Assembly: GCF_004379255.2 (NCBI RefSeq) | Contig: NC_056044.1 | Location: 5,310,001 to 5,374,000 of the forward strand | Reading direction: 5' to 3' | Source of the DNA: Salvia splendens | Lineage: Eukaryota > Streptophyta > Magnoliopsida > Lamiales > Lamiaceae | DNA: 64,000 nt | Part shown: positions 10,981 to 20,560 of the stretch, one piece after another | Numbering within the stretch: the first letter of the stretch is position 1 | How the letters are laid out: every line of letters starts with the position of its first letter | Made by a program: the position numbers and the translations under genes | Notes under the pieces: model-generated | The model's input: the letters and a program-made list of their open reading frames with translations, nothing else | Databases searched by the model: none | Told to the model about the DNA's origin: nothing

Positions 10981-11567
10981 CCCATATATGGAGCAATTAA
11001 CAAAGTGGGTACATTTTTGTCAATGTAGTGGTAGAGTGCCCCCAAACCCGATTTTCTCCTAGATTTATGTATTCATATATAACTGATCACTATATGAATT
11101 CTTGTATTCATATAATTTTGGTCCTAGATTTTTATTCTATGTTCTAAAATTCTTGTCTCTTGCTTTTGATTCTATGTTCTAAAATGTATGTCTTGTATTT
11201 TGGAGAAATTTTTGTGAGAGGGCATCGAAATTTGAGGGGATTAACATACTTGAATTTGATTGGTAATTTCTCTGCCAAACTGTGAATCATAGAATAGAAG
11301 AATGAATAAGAAATAAAATATCCATCTACGATTATGTGTCCCACTTTGACATTTGTATAGTTGAATGTTACATTGAATTGCATTAACATCTTAACTTCAT
11401 ATTATGACGATGTTGTTTAGTTAAATAAACAATCAATTTTACTCACTCAAAAGTCAAACCTATCAGACATCGGACACACAAAATTAATGTGTTTGTGTTA
11501 AGCCTTCTGGATTTGTGTAATTAGTTCAACTCAATAAAACATTAGGCCGACTCATTACTAATCGGGT

Positions 11568-11774
11568 CACCTGGCCGGGTGATTTTTTATTTGCAAAATT
11601 CCACCTGGCCGGGTCGTTCATTTGTGAAGAAGAGTTCCAGAGAGTTTCACCCGACCGGTTATTGTAGAGTGTAATAATTCCACACGGCTGGGTCATTAAA
11701 TTGTGAAGGAGAATTCCAGAGAGTTTCACCCGATCGGGTGATTTTAGAGTGTAATAATTACACCCGGCCGGGTC
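11568..11774. repeat. Array of CACCCGGCCGGGTG-type palindromes
   Basis: Six copies or variants of the 14-base palindrome CACCCGGCCGGGTG lie within about 210 bases. Part of the array is a 79-base tandem unit that includes CCAGAGAGTTTCACCC (starts 11622 and 11701). A TATA-like TATAAAA follows at 11794-11800. Confidence 0.7.
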
Positions 11775-11793
11775 CGCTGCGGCGAGCCTTGGG

Positions 11794-11800
11794 TATAAAA
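11794..11800 (+). promoter_or_regulatory. TATA-like box downstream of the palindrome array
   Basis: TATAAAA lies 20 bases past the last palindrome. It is followed by a pyrimidine-rich, leader-like stretch (about 11820-12045) that ends at a possible donor AAAG/GTATGG near 12046. This looks like an RNA polymerase II promoter and an untranslated first exon, probably of a retroelement, since Athila-like coding remnants follow downstream. Confidence 0.4.
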
Positions 11801-12279
11801 TCAGGTACCAGCTTCTCGCCCATTCTCACCCGGCGCCCGCCCGTTCTCTCCTTCTTCGAGTTTTAACACAAAACACACACAAATTCACATTAATCTCCCA
11901 CACCCACCACAATTTCACTCCACTCTTCCACCAATTTCACCGCATTGAAGAACTTTGTCCGATTAATTTGAGGAAATTTGGGGTTTTTCAACCTTGCTCA
12001 CAAAGGGAGGAAGAAACTAAATTTTTGTCACTCTAAGCACCAAAGGTATGGTCTTTCCTTTATATTCTTGAATTTTTTTGGGGGCTTTTGTCGAATGTTA
12101 AGTATGAGGATCATGTGGTATGCTATAAAGTTAGGGTTGGAAGTTTTGCATAAGTTTTGCTATAGTGGAGCTCGAAATTGATAGAAATTTTTGTGTCCAA
12201 ATTGTTGTGGCTTCCATGAGTAGAGTATGCTATGTGTGATTATGCTTTTAGTCTATGTGTGAATTTGGGTGATGGTTAT

Positions 12280-12560
12280 GTTGTTTTGGCATAGGGATTG
12301 AGTCTATTTCCCTCGTTGTGTGATGTGCCATAGGGATTGAGTCTATCTCCCTCGTTAGGGAGACTTATGTGGATAATGTGTTGAGTATGATGTGCAATGG
12401 GGGGTACACACTAGTAAGGATTGAGTCTGTCTCCTCGCCATTGTGTGTGATGAAGTTGATTGTAGGAATCGAACCTATCTTCCTAACTGCATTTGCTTTA
12501 CTTGCATGTTTATATGGTATGCATGAATTGAAACTTGTAGGGATTGAATCTATCTCCATA
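12280..12560. repeat. Dispersed GGGATTGAGTCTATCTCC repeats
   Basis: Five copies or variants of a short unit (GGGATTGAGTCTATCTCCCT) occur over about 270 bases, two of them in a nearly exact 50-base tandem around 12293-12360. No coding role is apparent. Confidence 0.6.
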
Positions 12561-12699
12561 TTGTAAGTTCTAAGTGCAATTGAGTTAACGAATGGCTTAT
12601 GCAAGTACTCGATGTTAGCTAAAGTTTGGGGGAGTTCGAGAGCTTTATTGATTAATATGTCGTGGAGAACGAATTTGTACTAATATTCCTCATTTTGGG

Positions 12700-13078
12700 T
12701 ACAAATTGACATGGCCCCACTCACTCTCAAAGCTCAAAGGTTGGTTTCACCCTACGGAAAGGGGAGTCAAAGAAGTGGGATGTCTTAGCCGCACTGGATA
12801 GCTTGCCTTCACGGTATCCCAACTGGGGCACACTCAATGGCCTCGGTATCAAGCAATCATGGGACCTCCTCGCTGAGTCAGGGCACCTCACATATCTTTT
12901 CACACAGAAGTTCGGGTCCTACAAGGCCCCTCACAGTAGAGTTCTTCATCACACTCCATGTGGAGACCTCAGGGAAGAAAATAGAGTTAATATCTTTCCG
13001 ACTCTTGAATGAAGAACACAACCTCACCGTTGCAGAGTTTCAATTATCTTTTCAAGTTGATGGGAGAAGGTGAAGAAG
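12700..13078 (+). pseudogene. Athila-like retrotransposon ORF1/gag remnant
   Basis: Two overlapping frames give pieces that resemble the ORF1/gag-like protein of Athila-type Gypsy elements: one with KQSWDLLAESGHLTYLFTQK, then, after a frameshift, PLTVEFFITLHVETSGKKIE and ISFRLLNEEHNLTVAEFQ. The order and spacing fit the family (LTLEF...ISFRL...LT..EF). No protease, reverse transcriptase or LTR pair could be linked to it. A decayed fragment; assignment rests on motif memory. Confidence 0.5.
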
Positions 13079-13084
13079 GATATA

Positions 13085-13880
13085 CGGATGACCCTGTACC
13101 TGCAGACTATGATCGAGACGATTTCTGGAAATAGAAAACAAAGGTCAGATGTTTGGAATCACTATAAAGTTGAATTGGAAGGTGATGGTTTAAAGATATG
13201 TCTGTGCGTGTTTTGTGTCCATTAATATTATCGAATTTCAAGTAAATCTGGAACTGAAAACATGCTACGTCATTTGGATAATTGTGCTACAGAGTAAATG
13301 AAGGATGTTTGTGAAATTCAGACAAAGAGTAAATATAAGTTTAATCCTGATCATTTTCTTGAGTTGCTATGTTCTGCTATAGTTGTTCATGATTTGCCAT
13401 TTTGATTCGTGGAGTACGTACGCATTGTAGCTTGTTTTGAATACCTCAAATGGGATATTAAGTTGGTTACTAGAGACGCCGTGGATGTCGATATCTTAAA
13501 AATGTAGAGTTTGGCTTCAGATTGTTGGGGTTCCATTACTACCGATGGTTATATTTCACTAATATGTCAATTCATTGATGAAGATTGGGTCTTACAGAAG
13601 TTGGTGTTGAGAATTATTGGTCAGATTTCTGTATGAGCTTGACTATCACGTAGTCTTTGATCCATACTACAAGCCTCACCTTGTGGACTTCTTTTAAAAA
13701 GCTATAAGACCCAAACTCTCGTTAGTTTTTGTTAGTGAAAGATTGTCCGTCTTGATTGAAGATTATTGCAAGTGTTACAATGACAAATTTGATCTTGATA
13801 GAAGTGGAAATTCTACTTTAAGTAGTTTAAATTGTGACTTCGCAAATGTAGATTCAATGGCAGTGGTGGAGGTAAGTTAC
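13085..13880 (+). pseudogene. hAT transposase remnant, N-terminal and central part
   Basis: The broken frame begins with a BED-finger-like block VWNHYKVELEGDGLK, then SSKSGTENMLRHLDNC, and continues with FNPDHFLELLCSAIVVHDLP, FEYLKWDIKL and SDCWGSITTDGY, the usual order of plant hAT (RICESLEEPER/Tam3-like) proteins. Several stops and frameshifts break it. Zinc-binding Cys and His positions are partly lost. The C-terminal dimerisation block appears on the far side of the Gypsy insertion at 23480-23590. Confidence 0.65.
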
Positions 13881-14061
13881 TAACTTCGTGTTATATTTTA
13901 TCGTCGATTTTATTTGTGTTTATTAATTCTTCATTTTTAGTTGCATCTTAACTGCCGGAGTTTAATTTATTAGATGTTGAGTGGATTGAGACAACAAAAA
14001 TCACAATTGGAGTTGGTATATGGAAGAAAAAAGATAGGATGTAAAATTCAATCTTGATATA

Positions 14062-14771
14062 TGATGGGGTACGAACTAAACAACTAAACCCTAATGGCGA
14101 GCCCAATAGCAGTGACGGCCCATTAGCCCAAAACCCAAGAAAGAGTATCAGTTCGGCACAACCAAAGAGTTCAGTTCGGTTCGGCACAACCAAAGAGTTC
14201 GGTCGCAGCCTACAGCTCGGTAAAAGCCAACCAATCAAGCTCTACTCTCAGATCGGCAAAAGAACCAATCAAGCTCTACTCTCAGATCGGCCAAAGCTGA
14301 TCGGCAAAGTTCAGCAGTTCGGTCTCAGTATTCGACCGAACAAGGAGATAGTGGACCCATGCAGGACCTCCACGACCTCCACTACACCCACGATCTATTT
14401 AGTGGTATGAAGCAGTTGTCAACCTGCAAGCCACGATCTTGGATAGTGGACCCATGCAGGACCTCCACGACCTCCACCACACCCACGATATATTTAGTGG
14501 TATGAAGCAGTTGTCAACCGGGAAGCCATGATCTTGGTTCACATGTATAAATAGAACTTAGATCAGATAGACAAGGGAGCTCTCTAGATATCGAATCTCA
14601 TATAGCAAGTCAGTGTTGTAAGCTGTAATCCAGATCAAGCAATACAAATTTGCCCTCCTTTCTTCCCGTGGACGTAGATTTACTTCAGTAAATCGAACCA
14701 CGTAACTTTCTGTGTCGTGATCTATATTTATTACCTGCATTTATTACCATCAAAAATTCGCCCAATCATCA
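14062..14771 (+). repeat. 5' LTR of the Gypsy element
   Basis: 710 bases, TGATGGGG...AATCATCA. It contains a tandem duplication of about 96 bases (starting GATAGTGGACCCATGCAGGA at 14348 and again at 14443) and a TATA-like TATAAATAG near 14545. Differences seen against the 3' LTR: TTAGCCCAAA against TTAGCTCAAA, and AAGCCATGAT against AAGCCACGAT. Confidence 0.95.
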
Positions 14772-14772
14772 C

Positions 14773-14790
14773 TGGCGCCGTCTGTGGGAA
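14773..14790 (+). promoter_or_regulatory. Primer-binding site
   Basis: TGGCGCCGTCTGTGGGA starts one base after the LTR. The first nine bases match the 3' end complement of plant tRNAs such as tRNA-Asp (TGGCGCCGT), the usual primer type for many Gypsy elements. The match past that is weaker, so the exact tRNA is open. Confidence 0.65.
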
Positions 14791-14845
14791 ACAGAGAACC
14801 AAATCTGTGATAAAAGCGAGTTTTTGATCCTCTTCCACCAAAAAA

Positions 14846-16153
14846 ATGCATACCAGATCACATAATACCCGTGCTTCCGTCCGTGATAACCATGAGGAAG
14901 CTAGTCCAGCCCGTAGGTCTGGAAAACAGCCTCGTGAGAAATCTGTCTCCAGTTCTCACGGTGAAGGAACAAGCCACTCCAGAAGTCGTCGCACCGAGTC
15001 TTCCCAGCAGCCCGATTTGAACGAGGCTGTCAAGTTGTTTTTGGCCGAGAAGCAGGATGAATTCTTAACATTCCTGCAAACAGGCCAAAAGCCGGAGACG
15101 AAAACGGCGGATTCTCCCTCTCCATCCAGACATGAAAGTCACTACCGCAGTAGTAGTGTCGCATCTCCCCGGAGAAAGAATCCTCACCACCGACATGTTT
15201 CTCTTCCTCCTCGTTACCGGAACCACAGGAGAACTCCATCTTCACCATACCGAAGAGATGTCGGGTTCGCCATGTATGGAGCGCTGAAGACTCCATTCTC
15301 GGATGATATCACCCGAACTCCGTTGCCGCAGAATTACCGAACTCCGTCAATGACTTATGACGGGTTTGTGGATCCTCATGATTTCTTGGGACGCTATCAG
15401 TATAATATGGCGAACCAAGGTCTCAATGAGGTTCACATGTGTAAGCTGTTTCCCGAGCTGCTCATCGGGAACGCAAGGAGGTGGTTTGATAGCCTCCCTC
15501 AAGGCAGCATTAGATCTTACAGAGATCTAATGGATGCTTTTCATAGGAGATTCTTCCAGAAAGCGGAAGCCCGAATCACTTCGGCTCAGCTGCTTTCTAT
15601 TCGTCAAGGTCGCGATGAAAAAATTAGCGACTTCATGACGAGGTTCCACAAGGAATGCCTACAAGTAGATGATCTCAATGATCTACTTGTCATTTCGGCA
15701 TTCCAAAATGGAATACTGCCAGGAGCTCTCTACAGGAAGCTCGTTGAATGCAGTCCGCAAACAGCTCAAGAGATGTGGGACATTGCGGACCAGTTTTCTC
15801 GTGCCGATGAGGCAGACCGTCGAAAACGGTCTTTAGACAGCTCATCTAGAGGAGACAAAAAGAAGCCCGATCATAGCGATCAGAGGCTTCCTCGCCGAAC
15901 TCCTTTTGAAAGAATTCAAAGGGCACCGGTACAAGGCAGATTGGGACCACGTCTCGATCTTGAGAAACCGCCCGCTCAGTTCGTACCATTGAACAAGTCG
16001 AGAGCGGAAATTTTCGAACTGCATTCCGATATGTTCGAAAAGCCAAAGCGGATGACGAAATCGGCCGCGCGCCGAAGTCAGGATAATTATTGCTCCTTCC
16101 ATCAAGACCACGGTCACGATACCGAGGAGTGCAGATTGCGCTTAAAAGGATGA
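14846..16153 (+). CDS. Gag polyprotein (Tat-type Gypsy), truncated at its 3' end
   Basis: Gag forms the particle that packages the element's RNA. The 435-residue frame starts MHTRSHNTRASVRDNHEE with a basic, Ser/Arg-rich N-terminus, then the retrotransposon gag domain with GYQYNMANQGLN-like sequence, ELLIGNARRWFDSLPQGSI, FHRRFFQKAEARITSAQLL and ISDFMTRFHKECLQV. It ends in a zinc-knuckle variant with the spacing C-X2-H-X4-H-X4-C (from CSFHQDHGHDTEEC). Just after this knuckle the frame stops, because sequence normally coding for the gag end, protease and RT N-terminus is gone and RT sequence in another frame follows at once. Gag itself looks usable. Confidence 0.85.
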   Translation: MHTRSHNTRASVRDNHEEASPARRSGKQPREKSVSSSHGEGTSHSRSRRTESSQQPDLNEAVKLFLAEKQDEFLTFLQTGQKPETKTADSPSPSRHESHYRSSSVASPRRKNPHHRHVSLPPRYRNHRRTPSSPYRRDVGFAMYGALKTPFSDDITRTPLPQNYRTPSMTYDGFVDPHDFLGRYQYNMANQGLNEVHMCKLFPELLIGNARRWFDSLPQGSIRSYRDLMDAFHRRFFQKAEARITSAQLLSIRQGRDEKISDFMTRFHKECLQVDDLNDLLVISAFQNGILPGALYRKLVECSPQTAQEMWDIADQFSRADEADRRKRSLDSSSRGDKKKPDHSDQRLPRRTPFERIQRAPVQGRLGPRLDLEKPPAQFVPLNKSRAEIFELHSDMFEKPKRMTKSAARRSQDNYCSFHQDHGHDTEECRLRLKG

Positions 16154-17943
16154 TTGACAAGCTATTTCGGCACCTAATCGGAAAAGAAGTTGAAGTGTAT
16201 GTTGACGACATAGTCGTTAAAAGCAGAAGCACTTCGGAGTACGAAGACAATCTCAAGTCCACTCTCGACGTGCTCCGAAAAGCCAACCTCAAACTCAATC
16301 CCCAAAAATGTACCTTTTTGGTAGATTCGGGAAAGTTTCTAGGTTGTTGGGTTTCAAAGGAAGGACTCGAGGCAAATCCGCTAAAAGTTCAAGTTGTTCA
16401 GAACATGGCAACGCTGAAGTCCATACATGATGTGCAAAGGCTAACTGGATGTCTAGCCGCACTGAATAGATTCCTTTCCCAAGCAGCCGAAAAGCAAATG
16501 CCGTTCTTCAATGTGTTGAAGAAGGCACCAAAGTTTGAGTGGGGAGTCGAGCAGAAAAAGGCTTTTGACGAGCTCAAAAGTTATTTAGCCGAGCTTCCTA
16601 TTCTCTCTGCTCCAACAGATGCCGAAGTGATATTCTTATACTTAGCGGCATTAGATCAAACCATTAGCGCGGTGCTTGTACGAGAAGAAGGCCTAAAGCA
16701 GCTTCCCATCTACTTTACAAGCCGAGCATTAAGAGGTCCAGAAACAAGGTATCAACCTCTGGAAAAAATTGCTCTGGCATTAGTAAATGCAGCAAGGAGA
16801 CTGCGGCCATATTTCTATGCTCACAAGGTATGCGTCTTAACCGATCTTCCACTTCGGCAAGTTTTGACTAAGCCTGAAGCATCAGGCAGAATTGCCAAGT
16901 GGGCCATAGAGCTGGGAGAACACTCAATAGAGTATCTACCTCGGAAAGCCATCAAGGGACAAGCCTTGGCAGATTTTCTTGCAGAGGCAAAGTTCGATCA
17001 AGCAATCCCTGTTATTGCCGAACAGAAAAATCCTGCCAAGGACGAACTAATACAGCCCCAGGAATCCGAAGTAGAACCGCCGGACTGCTGGAGTGGATTC
17101 GTAGATGGAGCTTCGAATAAGACGGGAAGTGGAGCTGGTATTCTACTTATCGCTCCCGACGGACACGAGGTAACTTATTCACTTCGGTTCTTATTCCCAA
17201 CTACTAATAACGAAGCCGAATACGAAGCCCTCCTTGCCGGACTTCAATTAGCGCAAAGTCTATTTGTCAAATCTCTCAAAATCCATTGTGATTCACAAGT
17301 CATAGTGAATCACATGCTGGGTACAAGTGAAGCCCGAGATGAGAGGATGAAAAAATACTTGGACAAAGCGCAAAGCATTAGCCGAAGTTTCTCTTATTTT
17401 CGGATAATCCGCATTCCCAGAGCGGAAAACAGCCGAGCAGATACTTTAAGTAAGTTGGCCTCATATCCGAGCTCAAAGGTGGAGGAATTACTACACCGAA
17501 GCATTGATGAAGCTGAGGTACATTCAGTAACCAGCTCGCCGAACTGGATGACGCCGATCTTACAGTATCTAGATCAAGGACAACTGCCCGAGGATAAGAG
17601 AGAAGCTCGGAAAATCACATGCCGAGCACTTCGGTATGAACTTCATGAAGGAGTCCTATACAGAAAGTCCTACCTTCAACCGTTATTGCGATGTGTAGGA
17701 CCAGAAGAGACGGACTACATCCTTAGAGAAGTTCATGAAGGATCTTGCGGTAGCCACATCGGAGCTAGAGCTTTAGCTAAAAAAGTTCTGAGATGGGGAT
17801 ATTATTGGCCAACTTTGGTACAAGAAGCAGTGCAGCTCGTCAAGACATGTACGAAGTGCCAAATCCATGCAAATATCCCAAGGATGCCGCAGACCGATCT
17901 ATGTGCTATGCAAAGCCCTGGCCTTTTATGCAATGGGGCATAG
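16144..17943 (+). pseudogene. Pol fragment: RT C-terminal part, RNase H, second RNase H, integrase zinc finger
   Basis: The frame enters reverse transcriptase at RMIDKLFRHLIGKEVEV and immediately reaches the catalytic YVDD box (VYVDDIVVKS), so fingers and most of the palm are missing. The RT-linked RNase H follows (to about 17000), then a second, archaeal-type RNase H with GFVDGASNKTGSGAG, NNEAEYEALLAGL and HCDSQ, a hallmark of the Tat lineage. Next is the HHCC finger of integrase (H..H about 17730-17760, CTKCQIH at 17850). The frame runs out at 17943 because of a one-base loss near 17915, in AGCCCTGG; the integrase core continues in another frame. Deletion and frameshift make this pol non-functional. 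Confidence 0.9.
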
Positions 17944-18776
17944 ACATAGTAGGACCACTACCACAAGCTCCTCGGCAAATGAAATTCCTTATCGTTGCCG
18001 TGGATTACTTCACGAAGTGGGTGGAGGCTGAACCATTAGCTACGATAACGAGCTCGAAGGCATTGGATTTTGTCTGGAAGAACATAGTTTGCCGATTTGG
18101 CATACCCCATATCCTCATTTCGGATAATGGGACTCAGTTCACCGACAAGACATTCAAGAATTGGTGCCAAGAGCTGAATATTCAACAGCGGTTCACTTCG
18201 GTCTCTCACCCACAAGCAAACGGACAAACGGAAGTAACAAACCGTATTCTGGTGAAAGGGTTAAAAGCTCGGTTAGAACAAGCCAAAGGACAATGGGTAG
18301 AAAATCTTCCTCAAGTCCTATGGTCTTACCGAACTACACCAAAAACCTCAAACGGTGAAACTCCGTACAGTCTGGTGTACGGCACTGAAGCCGTGATTCC
18401 GGTTGAGATCGGCATACCCAGTCCCCGAACTCTTAATTTCTCAGCAGAACTGAATGAGGACGGACTGAGAGCCGAACTAGATCTTGCCGAAGAAAGAAGA
18501 GAATTGGCCTGCATAAAAGCAGCCAAGTACAAGGAGCAAGTAGCCCGGTATTATAACCAAAGGGTGAAAAAGCTGCAATTTCAAGTGGGAGATCTCGTCT
18601 TGAGAAACAATGAAGTAAGCCGAGCAGAAAAGCTGGGCAAACTCGAACCCACATGGGAAGGTCCATATCGGGTGTCAGAAGTCCTCGGCAAAGGGTCTTA
18701 TAAATTGACTCACATGTCAGGAGAACAAGTACCCCGAACATGGCACATTTCCAACCTCAAGAAGTTCCATTTGTAA
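17908..18776 (+). pseudogene. Integrase catalytic core and C-terminus (Gypsy), frameshifted from pol
   Basis: Integrase inserts the cDNA into the genome. The core contains PFMQWGIDIVGPLPQ (first Asp), FLIVAVDYFTKWVEAEPL, ISDNGTQF (second Asp) and NGQTEVTNR (Glu), i.e. a complete D,D,E triad, then the GPY/F-like end EPTWEGPYRVSEV and TWHISNLKKFHL. It overlaps the upstream pol frame by about 36 bases and lies one base out of phase. The finger needed for activity is in the other frame, so a working integrase would need the frame to be shifted. Confidence 0.85.
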
Positions 18777-19094
18777 GAGACAGTCCGGTCAGTCAGTCTT
18801 GTGTCTAGTTCGGTCCTAGGGGTATGTGCTTTCTTTGTTTTTTACTTGTTTTTCATGCTTGTCGTTTTATAAAAGTTTAAAACCTTTTTCGTCTTTTTTA
18901 TTTGTCTTTATGTGCGTTGTCTCTCTATGTGCGTGTCGTCTCTTACAAATGTTACTGAGGTATCTTGTTCTTTAAAGGCTGATCCCCTTTTTAGAACATG
19001 TATTAAAGACAATTGTGAGTCCAAGCTTCTCAGGAAGATACAAGACTCCACAATTCAGCTTAAGAAACAAGCAGTTCGTCTGAAACGAACTGCA

Positions 19095-19400
19095 AAAAGG
19101 GAAAGTCCGATCCGAGCGATAAAACTCGCCAAATTAGGACAAAGGGAAAGTCCGATCCGAGCGATAAAACTCGCCAAATTAGGACAAAGGGAAAGTCCGA
19201 TCCGAGCGATAAAACTCGCCAAATTAGGACACAAACCAAGTCCGGTCAAAGAAGTTTACTTCATAAGACCAAAGACGAGTCCGGTCAAAGAAGTTTACTT
19301 CATAAGACCAAAGACGAGTCCGGTCAAAGAAGTTCACTTCATAAGACCAAAGACGAGTCCGGTCAAAGAAGTTTACTTCATAAGACCGAGGACGAGTACA
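19095..19400 (+). repeat. Two tandem arrays (45-bp x3 and 39-bp x4) in the Gypsy 3' region
   Basis: Three copies of a 45-base unit with AGTCCGATCCGAGCGATAAA are followed by four copies of a 39-base unit with GAGTCCGGTCAAAGAAGTTT. Both unit lengths are multiples of three. The + strand frame 18912-19424 stays open across them (RESPIRAIKLAKLGQ and TSPVKEVYFIRPK repeats), as does a minus-strand frame. Tandem repeats in the region between pol and 3' LTR are known from Tat elements. Whether the repeat peptide is made is unclear. Confidence 0.8.
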
Positions 19401-19540
19401 ATAAATGAAATAAAAAATCGCTGAACTGTAAGTACGCAGTGATAGAAGCGAAATGAAAAAAATTTTCATTTATTAAGTCTTGTTCGGCATACAACTCCGC
19501 TGCCCTACGAGAGGGCGTTACGCTATTACAAAGGACTATT

Positions 19541-20329
19541 CTACTGTCCACGGTTGCTAAAGTTGAGCCACCTATCCGAAAAATCCTCATGATGCTGAGT
19601 TCGGGCGTTCCGAGCAGTTGAAGAATAAGTAGGTGGACGAGCTGCTCTGATCGATCTACCGCCTCTTCCCTGAGCCCGGGAAGCTCTAGCACCTCGGCGG
19701 CGAAGAGTCTCTTCACGAAGCATTTGTTGATCTTGCTCACTCATAATCACAGCTCCTCTACGAACTTCAGTCCGTCCTTGTCTTGACGTTTCCGGTTGCT
19801 CCTGAGTCCGTTCTCGTCTTGATGTTTCCGGTTGCTCCTGAGTTCGTTGCTGATTTGGAGTAGGATTTTGAGCAAGTGGATCAGAGGTTTGAGCTGGAGT
19901 GTGAGCATCTGTTGGCGGGAAATGCCTAAGGAATCTCTCGATTGAAGGACGCCGGGAAAGAATGATGTCGTACCGAGAAGCCCAGCGCCGCAATGATTTC
20001 ACAACTTGTTGGCAAGCCGAGCTCTCCAGCGCATTGTTCCTCCGGAGTACATGAAGCTCCTCCCACAGTTCATCAACTTGATTCTGAACTTCAGATATGC
20101 TCATTCCCCCGCGTCCGCAGATGAAATCCTCATATGCAGTCCTCTCAGCGACGACAATATCCAGCTCGGCCTCCAGATCCTTCCTTATGGACTCTAAGTC
20201 CTTATTGTCGGACTCCAGCTCCACTGAACGAGCCAAGAGTTCGTCATACTTCATCTGGTCCTCTATGGCTTTTTTCTCAGCTTCGTTTAAAGCCGAAGAG
20301 TATAGCCGCTTCCAGTGAAGTACCTCCAA
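19541..20329 (-). CDS. Antisense coiled-coil ORF of the Gypsy 3' region
   Basis: A 262-residue frame on the minus strand begins MEVLHWKRLYSSALNEAEKK and continues as a heptad-rich coiled coil (KYDELLARSVELESDNKDLE region). A low-complexity Gln/Arg-rich middle contains two copies of RTQEQPETSR, and the end is basic (RRRGARASRAQGRGGRS). An acceptor-like TCTAAG sits just before GAGTTGGAG, so it may be a later exon of the antisense gene upstream (20561-22448) and not an independent gene. Function unknown; no catalytic motif is visible. Confidence 0.5.
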   Translation of the reverse strand: MEVLHWKRLYSSALNEAEKKAIEDQMKYDELLARSVELESDNKDLESIRKDLEAELDIVVAERTAYEDFICGRGGMSISEVQNQVDELWEELHVLRRNNALESSACQQVVKSLRRWASRYDIILSRRPSIERFLRHFPPTDAHTPAQTSDPLAQNPTPNQQRTQEQPETSRRERTQEQPETSRQGRTEVRRGAVIMSEQDQQMLREETLRRRGARASRAQGRGGRSIRAARPPTYSSTARNARTQHHEDFSDRWLNFSNRGQ

Positions 20330-20560
20330 CTCCTTAGAGTTAAAGAATACAAAACAGCTAGGTCAGTTCGGCATTTCAGCTTACCGAGCAGGCAGTAAAC
20401 CACAACAGGAGTAAAAGAGGTCAAGAAAAGCTATACGAAGACACGAGTGTAGAAAGAAAATTTTTTCATTCATAAGAAAAAAAATTTTTACACAAGGAGG
20501 GCTTCAAGGCCATTTTACAAGAAGGAAGAAAGAAACTAAACTAAGAGAAGGGAGACGAAA

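Noticed and set aside
14558..14740. 60-codon frame on the minus strand in the LTR, seen again at 23266-23448
   Set aside because: It appears twice only because the LTRs are identical; no protein features.
18912..19424. 170-codon + strand frame after pol as a genuine extra gene
   Set aside because: It consists mainly of tandem repeats whose length keeps the phase open; without expression data I list only the repeats.
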